In this document: one piece after another, positions 42,835 to 50,701 of the stretch | How the letters are laid out: every line of letters begins with the position of its first letter | Position numbering within the stretch: position 1 is the stretch's first letter | Source of the DNA: Streptomyces silvae | GTDB taxonomy: Bacteria > Actinomycetota > Actinomycetes > Streptomycetales > Streptomycetaceae | Reading direction: 5' to 3' | NCBI RefSeq assembly: GCF_016745505.1 | Contig: NZ_JAERUC010000134.1 | Span: forward strand, 1 to 64,000 | DNA: 64,000 bases | Position numbers and translations under genes: made by a program | Notes under the pieces: model-generated | Seen by the model: the letters and a program-made list of their open reading frames with translations, nothing else | Databases searched by the model: none | Told to the model about the DNA's origin: nothing

Positions 42835-43527
42835 ATGATCACCCCTGATGGCGAGCGGCTCGTACGGGAGCATACCGTCTACTCCTGTGTGATGGGCTCC
42901 CGCGCCTTCGGGCTGGCCACCGACGACAGCGACACGGACCGGCGCGGGGTGTTCCTCGCCCCCACCCCGCTGTTCTGGGGCTTCACGAAGCCGCCGACAC
43001 ATGTCGAGGGGCCGGCGGACGAGCAGTTCTCGTGGGAGCTGGAGCGCTTCTGCGAGCTGGCGCTGCGGGCGAACCCGAATGTGCTGGAGTGCCTGCACTC
43101 CCCGCTCGTGGAGCACGTCGACGCCACGGGCCGGGAGCTGATCGGTCTGCGCGGCGCGTTCCTGTCCCGGCAGGCGCACGGGACGTTCGTACGCTACGCA
43201 CTCGGCCAGCGGCGGAAGCTGGAGGCCGATGTGCGGACCCACGGCGCTCCGCGCTGGAAGCACGCCATGCACCTGCTGCGGCTGCTGGCGTCCGGCCGGG
43301 ACCTGCTGCGGACGGGCGAGCTGAGGATCGGGGTCGGGGACGCGCGCGAGGAGCTGCTGGCGGTGAAGCGGGGCGAGGTCCCGTGGGCCGAGGTGGAGCG
43401 CCGGATGACGCGCCTGGCCGAGGAGAACGACGAGGCGGCCGCCCGCTCCCCGCTGCCCCCGGAGCCCGACCGGGAACGCGTGGAGGCGTTCCTGGTACGG
43501 GCCCGGCGGGCGTCGGCGCGCGGCTGA
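42835..43527 (+). CDS. RlaP-type nucleotidyltransferase (PF10127-like)
   Basis: A 230-residue protein of the polymerase beta-type nucleotidyltransferase superfamily, RlaP branch. The GS-type active site is VMGSRAFGLATDDSDTDRRGV near residue 19, with the DxD pair Asp-Thr-Asp. Downstream parts LKANPNVLE-like (ALRANPNVLECLHSPL near 77), RWKHAMHLLRLL near 140 and RTGELRI near 160 are shared with the second RlaP at 45131-45922. RlaP proteins occur with RNA ligases and repair enzymes. No RNA ligase is present here, so the substrate is open. Confidence 0.8.
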   Translation: MITPDGERLVREHTVYSCVMGSRAFGLATDDSDTDRRGVFLAPTPLFWGFTKPPTHVEGPADEQFSWELERFCELALRANPNVLECLHSPLVEHVDATGRELIGLRGAFLSRQAHGTFVRYALGQRRKLEADVRTHGAPRWKHAMHLLRLLASGRDLLRTGELRIGVGDAREELLAVKRGEVPWAEVERRMTRLAEENDEAAARSPLPPEPDRERVEAFLVRARRASARG

Positions 43528-43544
43528 CGGCGGGCGGCGCGCCG
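43514..43544. terminator. Weak bidirectional terminator
   Basis: CGGCGCGC and GCGCGCCG form an 8 bp stem with a 15 base loop across the junction of the convergent RlaP and methyltransferase genes. In such GC-rich DNA this could be chance. Confidence 0.35.
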
Positions 43545-43552
43545 CGGGCGGC

Positions 43553-44503
43553 CTACGGCTGGGCGGCGGCGTCCGCGGGGCGTCGCGCCACCCACAGCTG
43601 CCGGGTCGAGCGGACGACCAGGTCGTCCCGGTGCCGGACGTCCGCGGGGCCGCCGTCGAGCAGGGTGGAGAGCGCCGCGAGGTCGGCGGGGTCCGCCCGG
43701 CCGTCGAGGGCGCCGTGGATGCGGCCGAGCACGAGGTGGGCGTACTCACCCGTACCGGCGGGCAGCGGCGCGCGCAGCTCCAGCAGCTCCGTGCGCTCCT
43801 CCTCGACGGTGAGGCCGGCGGCGGCCAGCAGGGCACCCCAGTCGGCGCCCAGATGCGGCACCTGCTCGGCGTGCAGGCCGTCCAGCGCCGCACGGCACCG
43901 GGCCTCCAGGCCGGGGCGGCCGGCCACGGCGTCGTCCGGGAGGAAGCGCGGCAGTCCGTCCAGCTCGGCGACGGCCAGCAGTCCGCCGGGGCGCAGCGCG
44001 GCGCGGACCCCGGTGAGGGCGGCGGCCGGGTCGTCCACGTGGTGCAGGGAGGCCGAGGCCCAGACGAGGTCGGCGTCCGTGAGGCCGGCGAGCCCGGTGC
44101 CCGCGTCCGTCTCCAGGGTGTCCACCCGGTCGCCCAGGCCCTTTGCGCGGGCCGCCTCGACGAGCCGGGCGAGCATCGCGGGCGAGCTGTCGACGGCGGT
44201 CACCCGGGCCCGGGGGAAGTGTTCCAGCAGGGCGAACGTGCCGGTTCCGGTGCCCGATCCCAGGTCGACGACGTGGGTGACGCCGTCCCCGGCGAGGTCG
44301 GCGACCCGGCCGGTCACCGCGGTGAGGTACGGGGCGAAAATCGCGGCGTCGAGGTCGAGCACCTCGGCGAGCACGTCGTCCTGGCCGGTGTCGGCGTGGT
44401 CGTGCCCGTGGTCGTGCCCGTGCTCATGGTGATGACCGGGACCGTGGTGGTGCGAGGCGGCGGCGTGGGAGTGCGAGTGGGAGGGGGAAGCGGCGGATGT
44501 CAT
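43553..44503 (-). CDS. SAM-dependent methyltransferase with His-rich N-terminus
   Basis: A 316-residue class I methyltransferase. Residues 1-45 are extremely His-rich (SHSHSHAAASHHH, HHHEHGHDHGHDH), suggesting Zn2+, Ni2+ or Co2+ binding. The Rossmann domain follows, with motif I VVDLGSGTGTGTFALL near residue 85, an acidic loop AVDSSP near 112, DLVWASASLHHVDD (motif IV/post) near 152 and LRPGGLLAVAELDG near 178. The substrate is unknown. ATG at 44503 is 47 bases from the divergent XRE-cupin gene, so shared regulation is likely. Confidence 0.85.
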   Translation of the reverse strand: MTSAASPSHSHSHAAASHHHGPGHHHEHGHDHGHDHADTGQDDVLAEVLDLDAAIFAPYLTAVTGRVADLAGDGVTHVVDLGSGTGTGTFALLEHFPRARVTAVDSSPAMLARLVEAARAKGLGDRVDTLETDAGTGLAGLTDADLVWASASLHHVDDPAAALTGVRAALRPGGLLAVAELDGLPRFLPDDAVAGRPGLEARCRAALDGLHAEQVPHLGADWGALLAAAGLTVEEERTELLELRAPLPAGTGEYAHLVLGRIHGALDGRADPADLAALSTLLDGGPADVRHRDDLVVRSTRQLWVARRPADAAAQP

Positions 44504-44542
44504 GACACCGAGCCTACGAATCTTTGCGCCCACCGCATACTC

Positions 44543-44561
44543 TCTTGCCCATGACGCAAGA
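44543..44561. promoter_or_regulatory. Palindrome over the start codon of the XRE-cupin gene
   Basis: TCTTGC and GCAAGA flank a 7 base centre that contains the ATG at 44551. It could be an operator for autoregulation within the 47 base divergent gap. The XRE gene has no ribosome binding site, so its message may be leaderless. Confidence 0.4.
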
Positions 44562-45117
44562 AGGAAGTGATCTGGACGGCCTCGTACGCATGCGGATCCG
44601 GGCCCTGCGCGCGGCGCACAGCTGGTCGCTCGACGATCTCGCCGCCCGCTGCCACCTCAGCCCCTCCACCCTCAGCAGGATCGAGACGGGCCACCGCAGG
44701 ATCGCGCTCGACCAGCTCACCGTGATCGCCCGGGCGCTGGGCACCTCGCTCGACCAGCTCGTCGAGACGGACGCCGACGACGTCGTGATGAACCCCACGC
44801 GTGATCTGGCGCGAGGCCTGACCCAGTGGGCGATGCGCGGCGACCCGGGCGTCACCGTGGCCCGGATACGGCTGACCGCCCCACCCGCCGAAGGCCCCTC
44901 GGCACTCAAGGCGCACCCCGGCCGGGAGTGGTTCACGGTGCTGTCCGGCACGGCGCTGCTGGTGCTGGGGGAACGGCGGCTGCGGGTGGAGGAGGGGCAG
45001 GCGGCGGAGTTCACGACGATGCTCCCGCACGCACTGGGGGCCGTCGGCGGCCCGGCCGAGGTCCTCGGCATCTTCGACCGGGACGGCCGCCGCTCCCACC
45101 TGCGCGAACGCGGGTGA
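44551..45117 (+). CDS. XRE-family regulator with C-terminal cupin
   Basis: A 188-residue transcription regulator. The helix-turn-helix spans about residues 10-62 (WSLDDLAARCHLSPSTLSRIE is the classical motif), and a cupin sensor domain spans about 105-182 with HPGREWFTVLSGTALLVLG and a TTMLPHALGAVGG strand. Members of this group control efflux, amine or quinone stress genes and bind small ligands or metals in the cupin. The ATG at 44551 lacks an SD sequence. It is divergent from the His-rich methyltransferase, its likely target. Confidence 0.88.
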   Translation: MTQEGSDLDGLVRMRIRALRAAHSWSLDDLAARCHLSPSTLSRIETGHRRIALDQLTVIARALGTSLDQLVETDADDVVMNPTRDLARGLTQWAMRGDPGVTVARIRLTAPPAEGPSALKAHPGREWFTVLSGTALLVLGERRLRVEEGQAAEFTTMLPHALGAVGGPAEVLGIFDRDGRRSHLRERG

Positions 45118-45130
45118 GGAAGCGGGGCCG

Positions 45131-45922
45131 TCAGGCCGGGACGGTCTCCCCCAGCCGCGCGCGGACGACGAGTTCGTGCAGGGCGTCGAAGCCCGACGGC
45201 GCGTCGGGGAGCCGGGAGCCGGCCTGTGCCTCGTCGAGCACGGCATGGAGCGCCTCGACGTCACGCGCGACGGCCGGACCGTCGGGCAGCCGCGCCGCCC
45301 CGTGCTCGGCCTCCGCCTTCACCTCGATCAGCGAGGGCAGGTAGCCGGGCGCGGTCACCTCACCCAGCAGCGTCGGCAGATGCGCCACCAGCGTGCCGGT
45401 GCGCATCAGGTGGATGCCGGTGAGCAGTGCGCGGAACGTGTAGAGGAGCGGCTTCAGCTCGCCGGTCCTCCCGAAGAGCCGCCACTGCGTCCCGGCGAAC
45501 CCCCGGTAGTGGTGGGCGTGGTTGCGGGTCACCACCGCCGGGGCCAGCGCGGCGAGTTCGGCGTGGAGCTCCGTGGTGTGCACCACCAGCGGGGACAGCA
45601 GCTGCTCCAGCACATAGCCGTTGGGCTTGAGCATGAGGCGGACGAACTTGCGGAGGTCGTGGGTGACGAGGTCCATCTCGACCCCGTCGTGGTCCCACAT
45701 CCGTGACCGCGTCTCCTCCGGCGTACGGAGACCGACGAGGTCCTCCGCGGGCAGGACGTGGACCCCCCGCAGGTCCACGTCCGAGTCCCGCGAGGGGAAG
45801 CCGTACAGATGGGCGCCCGAGACCGTGGCGAACAGCAGCGGGCAGGGCTCCTGTCCGAGGACCGGGGTCAGGTCGGTGACCGGCAGCCCGGCCTCTCGCA
45901 GGAGCGTCGTGTCACTGTGCAT
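45131..45922 (-). CDS. RlaP-type nucleotidyltransferase (second copy)
   Basis: A 263-residue nucleotidyltransferase-superfamily protein related to that at 42835-43527. The active-site loop is TVSGAHLYGFPSRDSDVDLRGV near residue 34 with the Asp-Val-Asp pair, followed by MDLVTHDLRKFVRLMLKPNGYVLEQLLSPL near 83 and LYTFRALLTGIHLMRTG near 158. It starts 3 bases after the ADP-ribosylglycohydrolase stop and is the last gene of the pnuC-nadR-Nudix-ARH operon, which suggests a link to NAD, ADP-ribose or NAD-capped or ADP-ribosylated RNA. The exact reaction is unknown. Confidence 0.8.
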   Translation of the reverse strand: MHSDTTLLREAGLPVTDLTPVLGQEPCPLLFATVSGAHLYGFPSRDSDVDLRGVHVLPAEDLVGLRTPEETRSRMWDHDGVEMDLVTHDLRKFVRLMLKPNGYVLEQLLSPLVVHTTELHAELAALAPAVVTRNHAHHYRGFAGTQWRLFGRTGELKPLLYTFRALLTGIHLMRTGTLVAHLPTLLGEVTAPGYLPSLIEVKAEAEHGAARLPDGPAVARDVEALHAVLDEAQAGSRLPDAPSGFDALHELVVRARLGETVPA

Positions 45923-45925
45923 GGA

Positions 45926-46948
45926 TCAAGCGTCCCAGAGCGCGGCCAGCGACAGCAGGTCGCTGCGGTACTCGATGCGCTCCGACCACTCCTTGGGCCA
46001 GGCACCCGCCCCCAGGTGCGCGCCGGCCAGTGCGCCCGTGAGGCAGGCGATGGAGTCGGAGTCGCCCCGGGTGCAGGCGGCCCGGCGCAGGGCGGTCAGG
46101 GGTTCCTCGGGGAAGAGCAGGAAGCAGTGCAGGGCGGTGGCGAGTGCCTCCTCGGCGATCCAGCCGTCGCCCGTGCGCTCGCACGGGTCGGTCTCCGGCG
46201 ACGGCCGCTGGAGGGCGTCCTGGACGGTCGCCAGCGCGGCCAGGCACTCGTCCCAGCCACGGCTGATGAACGCCTCGGGCGAGGCGTCATGGGTGTACCG
46301 CCACAGGTCACCGAGCCACCGGGTGAGGTAGCGGCCGCGGTTCTCGTACGCGTACGAGCGCAACTGGCCCACCAGGCCGAGCGGTTCGGCCCCCTGGGCG
46401 AGGAGGTGCACCGCGCGGGCCGTCAGGTCGGAGGCCGCGAGGGCGGTGGGGTGGCCGTGCGTGAGGGCGGCCTGGAGCTGGGCGGCCCCGGCCCGCTGTT
46501 CGTCGCTGAGGCCGGGCACGAGGCCGACAGGTGCGACGCGCATGTTGGCGCCACAGCCCTTGGAGCCCGTACGGCTGGCCTCCTGCCAGACCCGGTCGCC
46601 CTCCAGCAGCGCGCACGCCTCCAGGCAGGTGCGGCCGGGGGCGCGGTTGTTGTCGGGCGAGCGGTTCCAGCGGACGAACTCCTGCCGGACCGGGCCGGTC
46701 ATCCGCTCCGGAGTCAGGAGTCCCTGGTCCATGGCGGTCCGGATGCCACGCCCCAGGGCGAGCGTCATCTGGGTGTCGTCGGTGACGAACGCGGGCTCCG
46801 GGAGCCGCATCCCGCGCCAGGGCCCGCACTTCGCGAGGATCGCGGGGACGTCGTTGAACTCGGTGGGGAAGCCCAGCGCGTCGCCGAGCGCGAGCCCGGT
46901 CAGCGTGCCGGTGGCCGCCTGTTTGGTGAGAATCCGTGTCGGAATCAT
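45926..46948 (-). CDS. ADP-ribosylglycohydrolase family protein (DraG/ARH)
   Basis: A 340-residue all-helical hydrolase expected to remove ADP-ribose from a modified target or cleave a related N-glycoside. The dinuclear-metal ligands are in GDALGFPTEF near residue 22, TDDTQMTLALGRGI near 56 and the C-terminal GDSDSIACLTGALAGAHLGA near 296, all family hallmarks. The start overlaps the Nudix gene stop by 4 bases. Being in one operon with NAD salvage genes suggests it recycles ADP-ribose or reverses ADP-ribosylation; the target is unknown. Confidence 0.9.
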   Translation of the reverse strand: MIPTRILTKQAATGTLTGLALGDALGFPTEFNDVPAILAKCGPWRGMRLPEPAFVTDDTQMTLALGRGIRTAMDQGLLTPERMTGPVRQEFVRWNRSPDNNRAPGRTCLEACALLEGDRVWQEASRTGSKGCGANMRVAPVGLVPGLSDEQRAGAAQLQAALTHGHPTALAASDLTARAVHLLAQGAEPLGLVGQLRSYAYENRGRYLTRWLGDLWRYTHDASPEAFISRGWDECLAALATVQDALQRPSPETDPCERTGDGWIAEEALATALHCFLLFPEEPLTALRRAACTRGDSDSIACLTGALAGAHLGAGAWPKEWSERIEYRSDLLSLAALWDA

Positions 46949-47688
46949 GATGTCCGTCCTTCAGGGCGTCCTTCCGGGCGCAGGAGTGGTGGATGCAGGG
47001 CGGTGGCGGTACCCGCCCGGTAGAGGGCGGCCGGTTTCCCCCGTCCGCCGGTGCGGCGCGGCGGTCCGTCCACGGCCTGGACGAAGCCGGGCGTGGTGAG
47101 GACCTTGCGCCGGAAGTTGGGCCGGTCCAGCTCGACGCCCCAGACGGTCTCGTAGACCTCCTGGAGCTCCCCGAGGGTGAACTCGGCGGGACAGAAGGCG
47201 GTCGCCAGGCAGGAGTACTCCAGCCGGGCGCCGATCCGGTCGTGCGCGTCGGCCAGGATGCGGTCGTGGTCGAAGGCGAGCGGCCCGGTGGAGGCCGCGT
47301 CCCACCACTGCGCGTGCGCCGCGTCCCCGCCGCCCCGGGGTTCGGGGAGGTCGGGCACGAGTGCGGCGTAGGCGACGGAGACGACCCGCATCCGGGGGTC
47401 GCGGTCCGGATCGCTGTAGGTGCGCAGCTGTTCCAGGTGGAAGGAGCACACGGACTTCTTCGTGAGGCCGGTCTCCTCGGCGAGCTCGCGGCGGGCTGCC
47501 TCCTCGGCGGATTCCCTGGGCAGGACGAATCCGCCGGGCAGCGCCCACCGCCCCTTGTAGGGGGCCTCGCCGCGCTCCACGAGCAGCACGTGGAGCCGCG
47601 CCTCGCGGACCGTGAAGACGGCGAGGTCCACGGTGACGGCGAAGGGGACGAAGGCGTGGGGGTCGTACCCCTCGGGCGCGGTGCTCAT
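46945..47688 (-). CDS. Nudix hydrolase with winged-helix C-terminus (NrtR-like)
   Basis: A 247-residue protein with an N-terminal Nudix domain and a C-terminal winged-helix-like part (FTLGELQEVYETVWGVELDRPNFRRKVL, from about residue 165). That is the architecture of NrtR, the ADP-ribose-sensing repressor of NAD genes. The Nudix box at about 52-75 is complete (G, E, REL, EE, GL all in place), so it may still hydrolyse ADP-ribose, unlike many NrtR proteins. It overlaps nadR and the ADP-ribosylglycohydrolase gene by 4 bases each. A palindrome before pnuC at 49424-49452 is the likely binding site. A pure hydrolase is the alternative. Confidence 0.85.
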   Translation of the reverse strand: MSTAPEGYDPHAFVPFAVTVDLAVFTVREARLHVLLVERGEAPYKGRWALPGGFVLPRESAEEAARRELAEETGLTKKSVCSFHLEQLRTYSDPDRDPRMRVVSVAYAALVPDLPEPRGGGDAAHAQWWDAASTGPLAFDHDRILADAHDRIGARLEYSCLATAFCPAEFTLGELQEVYETVWGVELDRPNFRRKVLTTPGFVQAVDGPPRRTGGRGKPAALYRAGTATALHPPLLRPEGRPEGRTS

Positions 47689-48764
47689 CGGCGCTCCGGC
47701 AGGGGCGCGGTGAAGTTCCATCCGGCGGCGAGGAGTTCGTCCACGGCGGCGACCGCCCGTTCGAGGCGCTCGGCCCGGCCCCCGGTGATCTCGACGAACC
47801 GCCTTCCGGTACGGGTGAGTTCGGCGCGGAAGCGGTCCGTCATCCAGGGCCGCAGCTCCTCCCCGTCGCGCAGCCCGTCGTCCTCGAACGGGACACCCTC
47901 GTGGCCGGTGAGCAGCCAGAGGTGGTGGGTGACCCGGTCGGCGGTCTTCTCGACGAGCGGGTTGCGGCCGCCGATGTAGCGCTCGTGCCAGACGGTGGTG
48001 GCGAAGGAGTCGGTGTCGCAGAAGAGCACCGGAGAGCCGGCCCGCGCGGCGGCCTCCTCCCTGGCGTTCTGCGTCTCGGCGATCAGGGGGAAGTCGTCGG
48101 TGGTGAAGGAAACGTCCTCCCACTGGGCGTGGGGCCACCGCTCGCGCAGGGCGGCGAGCTTCGCCTCGCTGAACTCCCGTCCGTACTCGGCGACGTACCG
48201 CGTGCGCGCCCAGATACCGCCGCGCCGCCGGTAGTGCTCGGCGAGCGCCAGGGCCAGGGTCGTGGTGCCCGTGGACTCGGCGCCGAGGACGACGACCCGG
48301 CGGGCGATCCCGGCCCGCACGGGGGGCTCCAGGTAGTCCCAGCAGCCGATGGGGTCGGCGCGGACCGCGGTGCCCGAGACGGGGAAGAGGGTGCGGCCGG
48401 GGTCGACGAGGACCGACTCCGCGCCGAAGCGGCGGGCCAGTTCCTCGCCGTACGCCTCGGAGGTGAAGACGGCGTCGACCCGTTCGGGCACGGCCGCGGT
48501 GAAGACGTCCATGTGGGCGTCCCAGACCGCCGCGTCGGTGACGTCCATGGGGATGTCGTCGACGGCGCCCACCACCCGGACGTCGGGGTGCGCGTCCCGC
48601 ATCCAGGCGACCCGGTCGGCCAGCGGTACGGACTCGACCGAGGCGGCGCAGACCAGGACGGTGAGCCGCTCGCAGCGGTCCCGCGCGGTGCGCACGAGGT
48701 GGTGGTGGCCGGCGTGCGGCGGATAGAACTTGCCGAGGACCAGCCCGTGCCCGTGGCGCCTCAT
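47685..48764 (-). CDS. nadR: NadR-like bifunctional NMN adenylyltransferase / ribosylnicotinamide kinase
   Basis: A 359-residue two-domain enzyme of nicotinamide riboside salvage. The N-terminal adenylyltransferase has LVLGKFYPPHAGHHHLV with the HxGH nucleotide-binding motif near residue 17. The C-terminal P-loop kinase domain begins VVLGAESTGTTTLALALA near 160; the normal P-loop Lys (GKST) is replaced by Thr. It continues with YVAEYGREF and FCDTDSFATTVWHERY. The ATG at 48764 overlaps the pnuC stop by 4 bases and the stop overlaps the Nudix start. It acts after PnuC imports the riboside. The Lys loss may be a lineage trait and deserves attention. Confidence 0.88.
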   Translation of the reverse strand: MRRHGHGLVLGKFYPPHAGHHHLVRTARDRCERLTVLVCAASVESVPLADRVAWMRDAHPDVRVVGAVDDIPMDVTDAAVWDAHMDVFTAAVPERVDAVFTSEAYGEELARRFGAESVLVDPGRTLFPVSGTAVRADPIGCWDYLEPPVRAGIARRVVVLGAESTGTTTLALALAEHYRRRGGIWARTRYVAEYGREFSEAKLAALRERWPHAQWEDVSFTTDDFPLIAETQNAREEAAARAGSPVLFCDTDSFATTVWHERYIGGRNPLVEKTADRVTHHLWLLTGHEGVPFEDDGLRDGEELRPWMTDRFRAELTRTGRRFVEITGGRAERLERAVAAVDELLAAGWNFTAPLPERR

Positions 48765-49414
48765 ACCGGCACCACCGCGTCCTCGCGCCGGCCGGCGGTC
48801 AGGTCGCGGTTCCAGTTGCGCAGTCCGACGAGGCAGAGGGTCAGGAAACCGGCGTACAGCAGGGAGGTGAGGTAGAGCTCCTTGTACGCGTACAGCGGGA
48901 TGTAGACCAGGTCGGCGGCGATCCACAGCCACCAGGACTCGACGCGCTTGCGGCACTGCCCGTACGTCGCCATCAGGGACAGCGAGGTGGTGAGGGCGTC
49001 CCAGAACGGCACGGTCGAGTCCGTGGCCCGGGACAGCAGCAGGGTGAGCGCGAGGGTCCCCACCGCCCCCGCCGCGAGCAGCCAGGTCCATTCGGTGCGG
49101 GTGGTGCTCCGCACCGGCAGGACGGATGTCCCTGGTCCACCCCCGTGGGTCCAGGTCCACCAGCCGTACGCGGCGAGGGAGATGAAGACGATCTGGAGGC
49201 CGGCGTCGGCGTACAGACCGGACTGGGCGAACAGCAGGATGAAGAACAGGTTGTTGGCGATGCCGATCGGCCAGTTGGCGAGGTGCTGGCGGGCGACGAG
49301 CCAGACGCACAGCGCACCACTGCCGAAGCCCAGCACCTCGGTCCAGCTGACCGGGGTGTCCAGGACCGTCACCAGGGGCTGCTGCAGGGGATCGAGTACG
49401 TCGGCGAGCGTCAC
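48761..49414 (-). CDS. pnuC: Nicotinamide riboside transporter PnuC
   Basis: A 217-residue membrane protein of the PnuC family, a facilitator for nicotinamide riboside. Seven or so helices cover residues 25-205. The family pattern WPIGIANNLFFILLFAQSGLYADAGLQ near residue 47 and the C-terminal WWLWIAADLVYIPLYAYKELYLTS near 165 are clear. The GTG at 49414 has AAGGAGG 4 bases upstream. First gene of the five-gene operon with nadR, Nudix, ADP-ribosylglycohydrolase and RlaP. A palindrome lies directly upstream. Confidence 0.93.
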   Translation of the reverse strand: MTLADVLDPLQQPLVTVLDTPVSWTEVLGFGSGALCVWLVARQHLANWPIGIANNLFFILLFAQSGLYADAGLQIVFISLAAYGWWTWTHGGGPGTSVLPVRSTTRTEWTWLLAAGAVGTLALTLLLSRATDSTVPFWDALTTSLSLMATYGQCRKRVESWWLWIAADLVYIPLYAYKELYLTSLLYAGFLTLCLVGLRNWNRDLTAGRREDAVVPV

Positions 49415-49423
49415 GCCGCCTCC

Positions 49424-49452
49424 TTCTTTATGGTCACTCTGACTATAAAGAA
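49424..49452. promoter_or_regulatory. 29 bp palindrome before pnuC, likely NrtR operator
   Basis: Two 13 base arms (TTCTTTATGGTCA and TGACTATAAAGAA) with one mismatch flank a CTC centre. It lies 10 bases before the pnuC start and overlaps the SD-promoter zone. AT-rich arms stand out in this DNA. It fits control by the Nudix/winged-helix protein encoded in the operon. Confidence 0.75.
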
Positions 49453-49470
49453 GAATCGGCGGACGCGAAA

Positions 49471-49520
49471 GCCCGCGGCCGGTCCTGTTCGAAAAAGTGA
49501 ACGAGGGACCGGCCGCGGGC
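49471..49520 (-). terminator. rluB terminator
   Basis: GCCCGCGGCCGGTCC (49471-49485) pairs perfectly with 49506-49520, and GTTC/GAAC extends it in the loop. It lies 21 bases after the rluB stop and separates that operon from pnuC. Confidence 0.88.
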
Positions 49521-49540
49521 CGTTCGGGGGCGGGAGGTGG

Positions 49541-50701
49541 CTACAGGCCGACCTCGCGCATGAGCATGCCGACCTCGGTGTTGGTCAGGCGGCGCAGCCA
49601 GCCCGACTTCTGGTCGCCCAGCGGGATCGGCCCGAAGGACGTCCGTACGAGGCGCTCGACCGGGTAGCCGGCCTCGGCCAGCATCCGGCGGACGATGTGC
49701 TTGCGGCCCTCGTGGAGGGTGACCTCGACCAGGTAGTTCTTGCCGGTGTTCTCGACGACCCGGAAGTGGTCGGCGCGGGCGTAGCCGTCCTCCAGCTGGA
49801 TGCCGTCCTTGAGGCGCTTGCCGAGGTCGCGCGGGAGCGGCCCCTGGATGGCGGCCAGGTAGGTCTTCTTCACGCCGTACCTGGGGTGCGTCAGACGGTG
49901 GGCCAGCTCGCCGTGGTTGGTGAGCAGGATGATGCCCTCGGTCTCGGTGTCGAGCCGGCCGACGTGGAACAGCCGCGTCTCGCGGTTGTTCACGTAGTCC
50001 CCGAGGTTCTGGCGGCCGTCCGGGTCGCCCATGGTGGAGACGACGCCGGCGGGCTTGTTCAGCGCGAAGAAGAGGTACGACTGGGTCGCGACGGTCAGGC
50101 CGTCGACCTTGATCTCGTCCTTCTGCGGGTCGACGCGCTTGCCCTGCTCCAGGACGATCTCGCCGTTGACCTCGACACGCGCCTGCTCGATCAGCTCCTC
50201 GCACGCACGGCGCGAGCCCATGCCGGCCCTGGCGAGGATCTTCTGCAGACGCTCGCCCTCCTGCTCGGCGCCGGGGTGCGTCTTCGGCGTGCGGATCTCG
50301 GGCTTCTCCGCGTACCGGTCGCGGTTGCGCTGCTCGATCTTGGCGTCGAGCTCACGGGGACGGGCGGGCGCACCCTGGCGCCGGCCGCCCTTGCTCACGT
50401 TCTGTGCGGGCTTCGGGCCGCCCTTGGCACCGCCGCGTGCTGCCGCGCCACGGCCCTTGCGGGGGCCGCCGTCGCCGCCGGGCTTGTCGGAGCCCACGTC
50501 GTAGCGGCGCTCCTCGGGGCGGGGGCGGCGGGGGCGCTGCTCCTGCTTGTCGTCGCGTCCGGAGCCGGAGACCCGGGGGTTCGGGTTGCTGTTCCTGCCG
50601 CTGCCGCTGGTGTTCCTTCCGGCACCGCTCCTGCCGCCGCCGCTCCTGGAGCCGCCGCCGCTCCTGTTGCCGCTGCCGTTGTTGCTGCCACTGCTTCGCA
50701 T
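49541..50701 (-). CDS. rluB: Ribosomal large-subunit pseudouridine synthase (RluB family)
   Basis: A 386-residue pseudouridine synthase of the RsuA/RluB/E/F group, modifying 23S rRNA. The first 140 residues are a disordered Gly/Ser/Arg/Asn extension seen in streptomycetes. An S4 RNA-binding domain follows (RLQKILARAGMGSRRACEELI), and then the catalytic domain with GRLDTETEGIILLTN (Asp251 is catalytic) and a C-terminal EGRKHIVRRMLAEAGYPV. ATG at 50701 overlaps the scpB TGA (TGATG), so translation is coupled. Confidence 0.95.
   Translation of the reverse strand: MRSSGSNNGSGNRSGGGSRSGGGRSGAGRNTSGSGRNSNPNPRVSGSGRDDKQEQRPRRPRPEERRYDVGSDKPGGDGGPRKGRGAAARGGAKGGPKPAQNVSKGGRRQGAPARPRELDAKIEQRNRDRYAEKPEIRTPKTHPGAEQEGERLQKILARAGMGSRRACEELIEQARVEVNGEIVLEQGKRVDPQKDEIKVDGLTVATQSYLFFALNKPAGVVSTMGDPDGRQNLGDYVNNRETRLFHVGRLDTETEGIILLTNHGELAHRLTHPRYGVKKTYLAAIQGPLPRDLGKRLKDGIQLEDGYARADHFRVVENTGKNYLVEVTLHEGRKHIVRRMLAEAGYPVERLVRTSFGPIPLGDQKSGWLRRLTNTEVGMLMREVGL

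Noticed and set aside
10199..49414. Functional link between the TIR protein FxsC and the NAD-salvage operon
   Set aside because: They are 34 kb apart with housekeeping genes between them. NAD salvage is common in Streptomyces, so proximity alone is not evidence.
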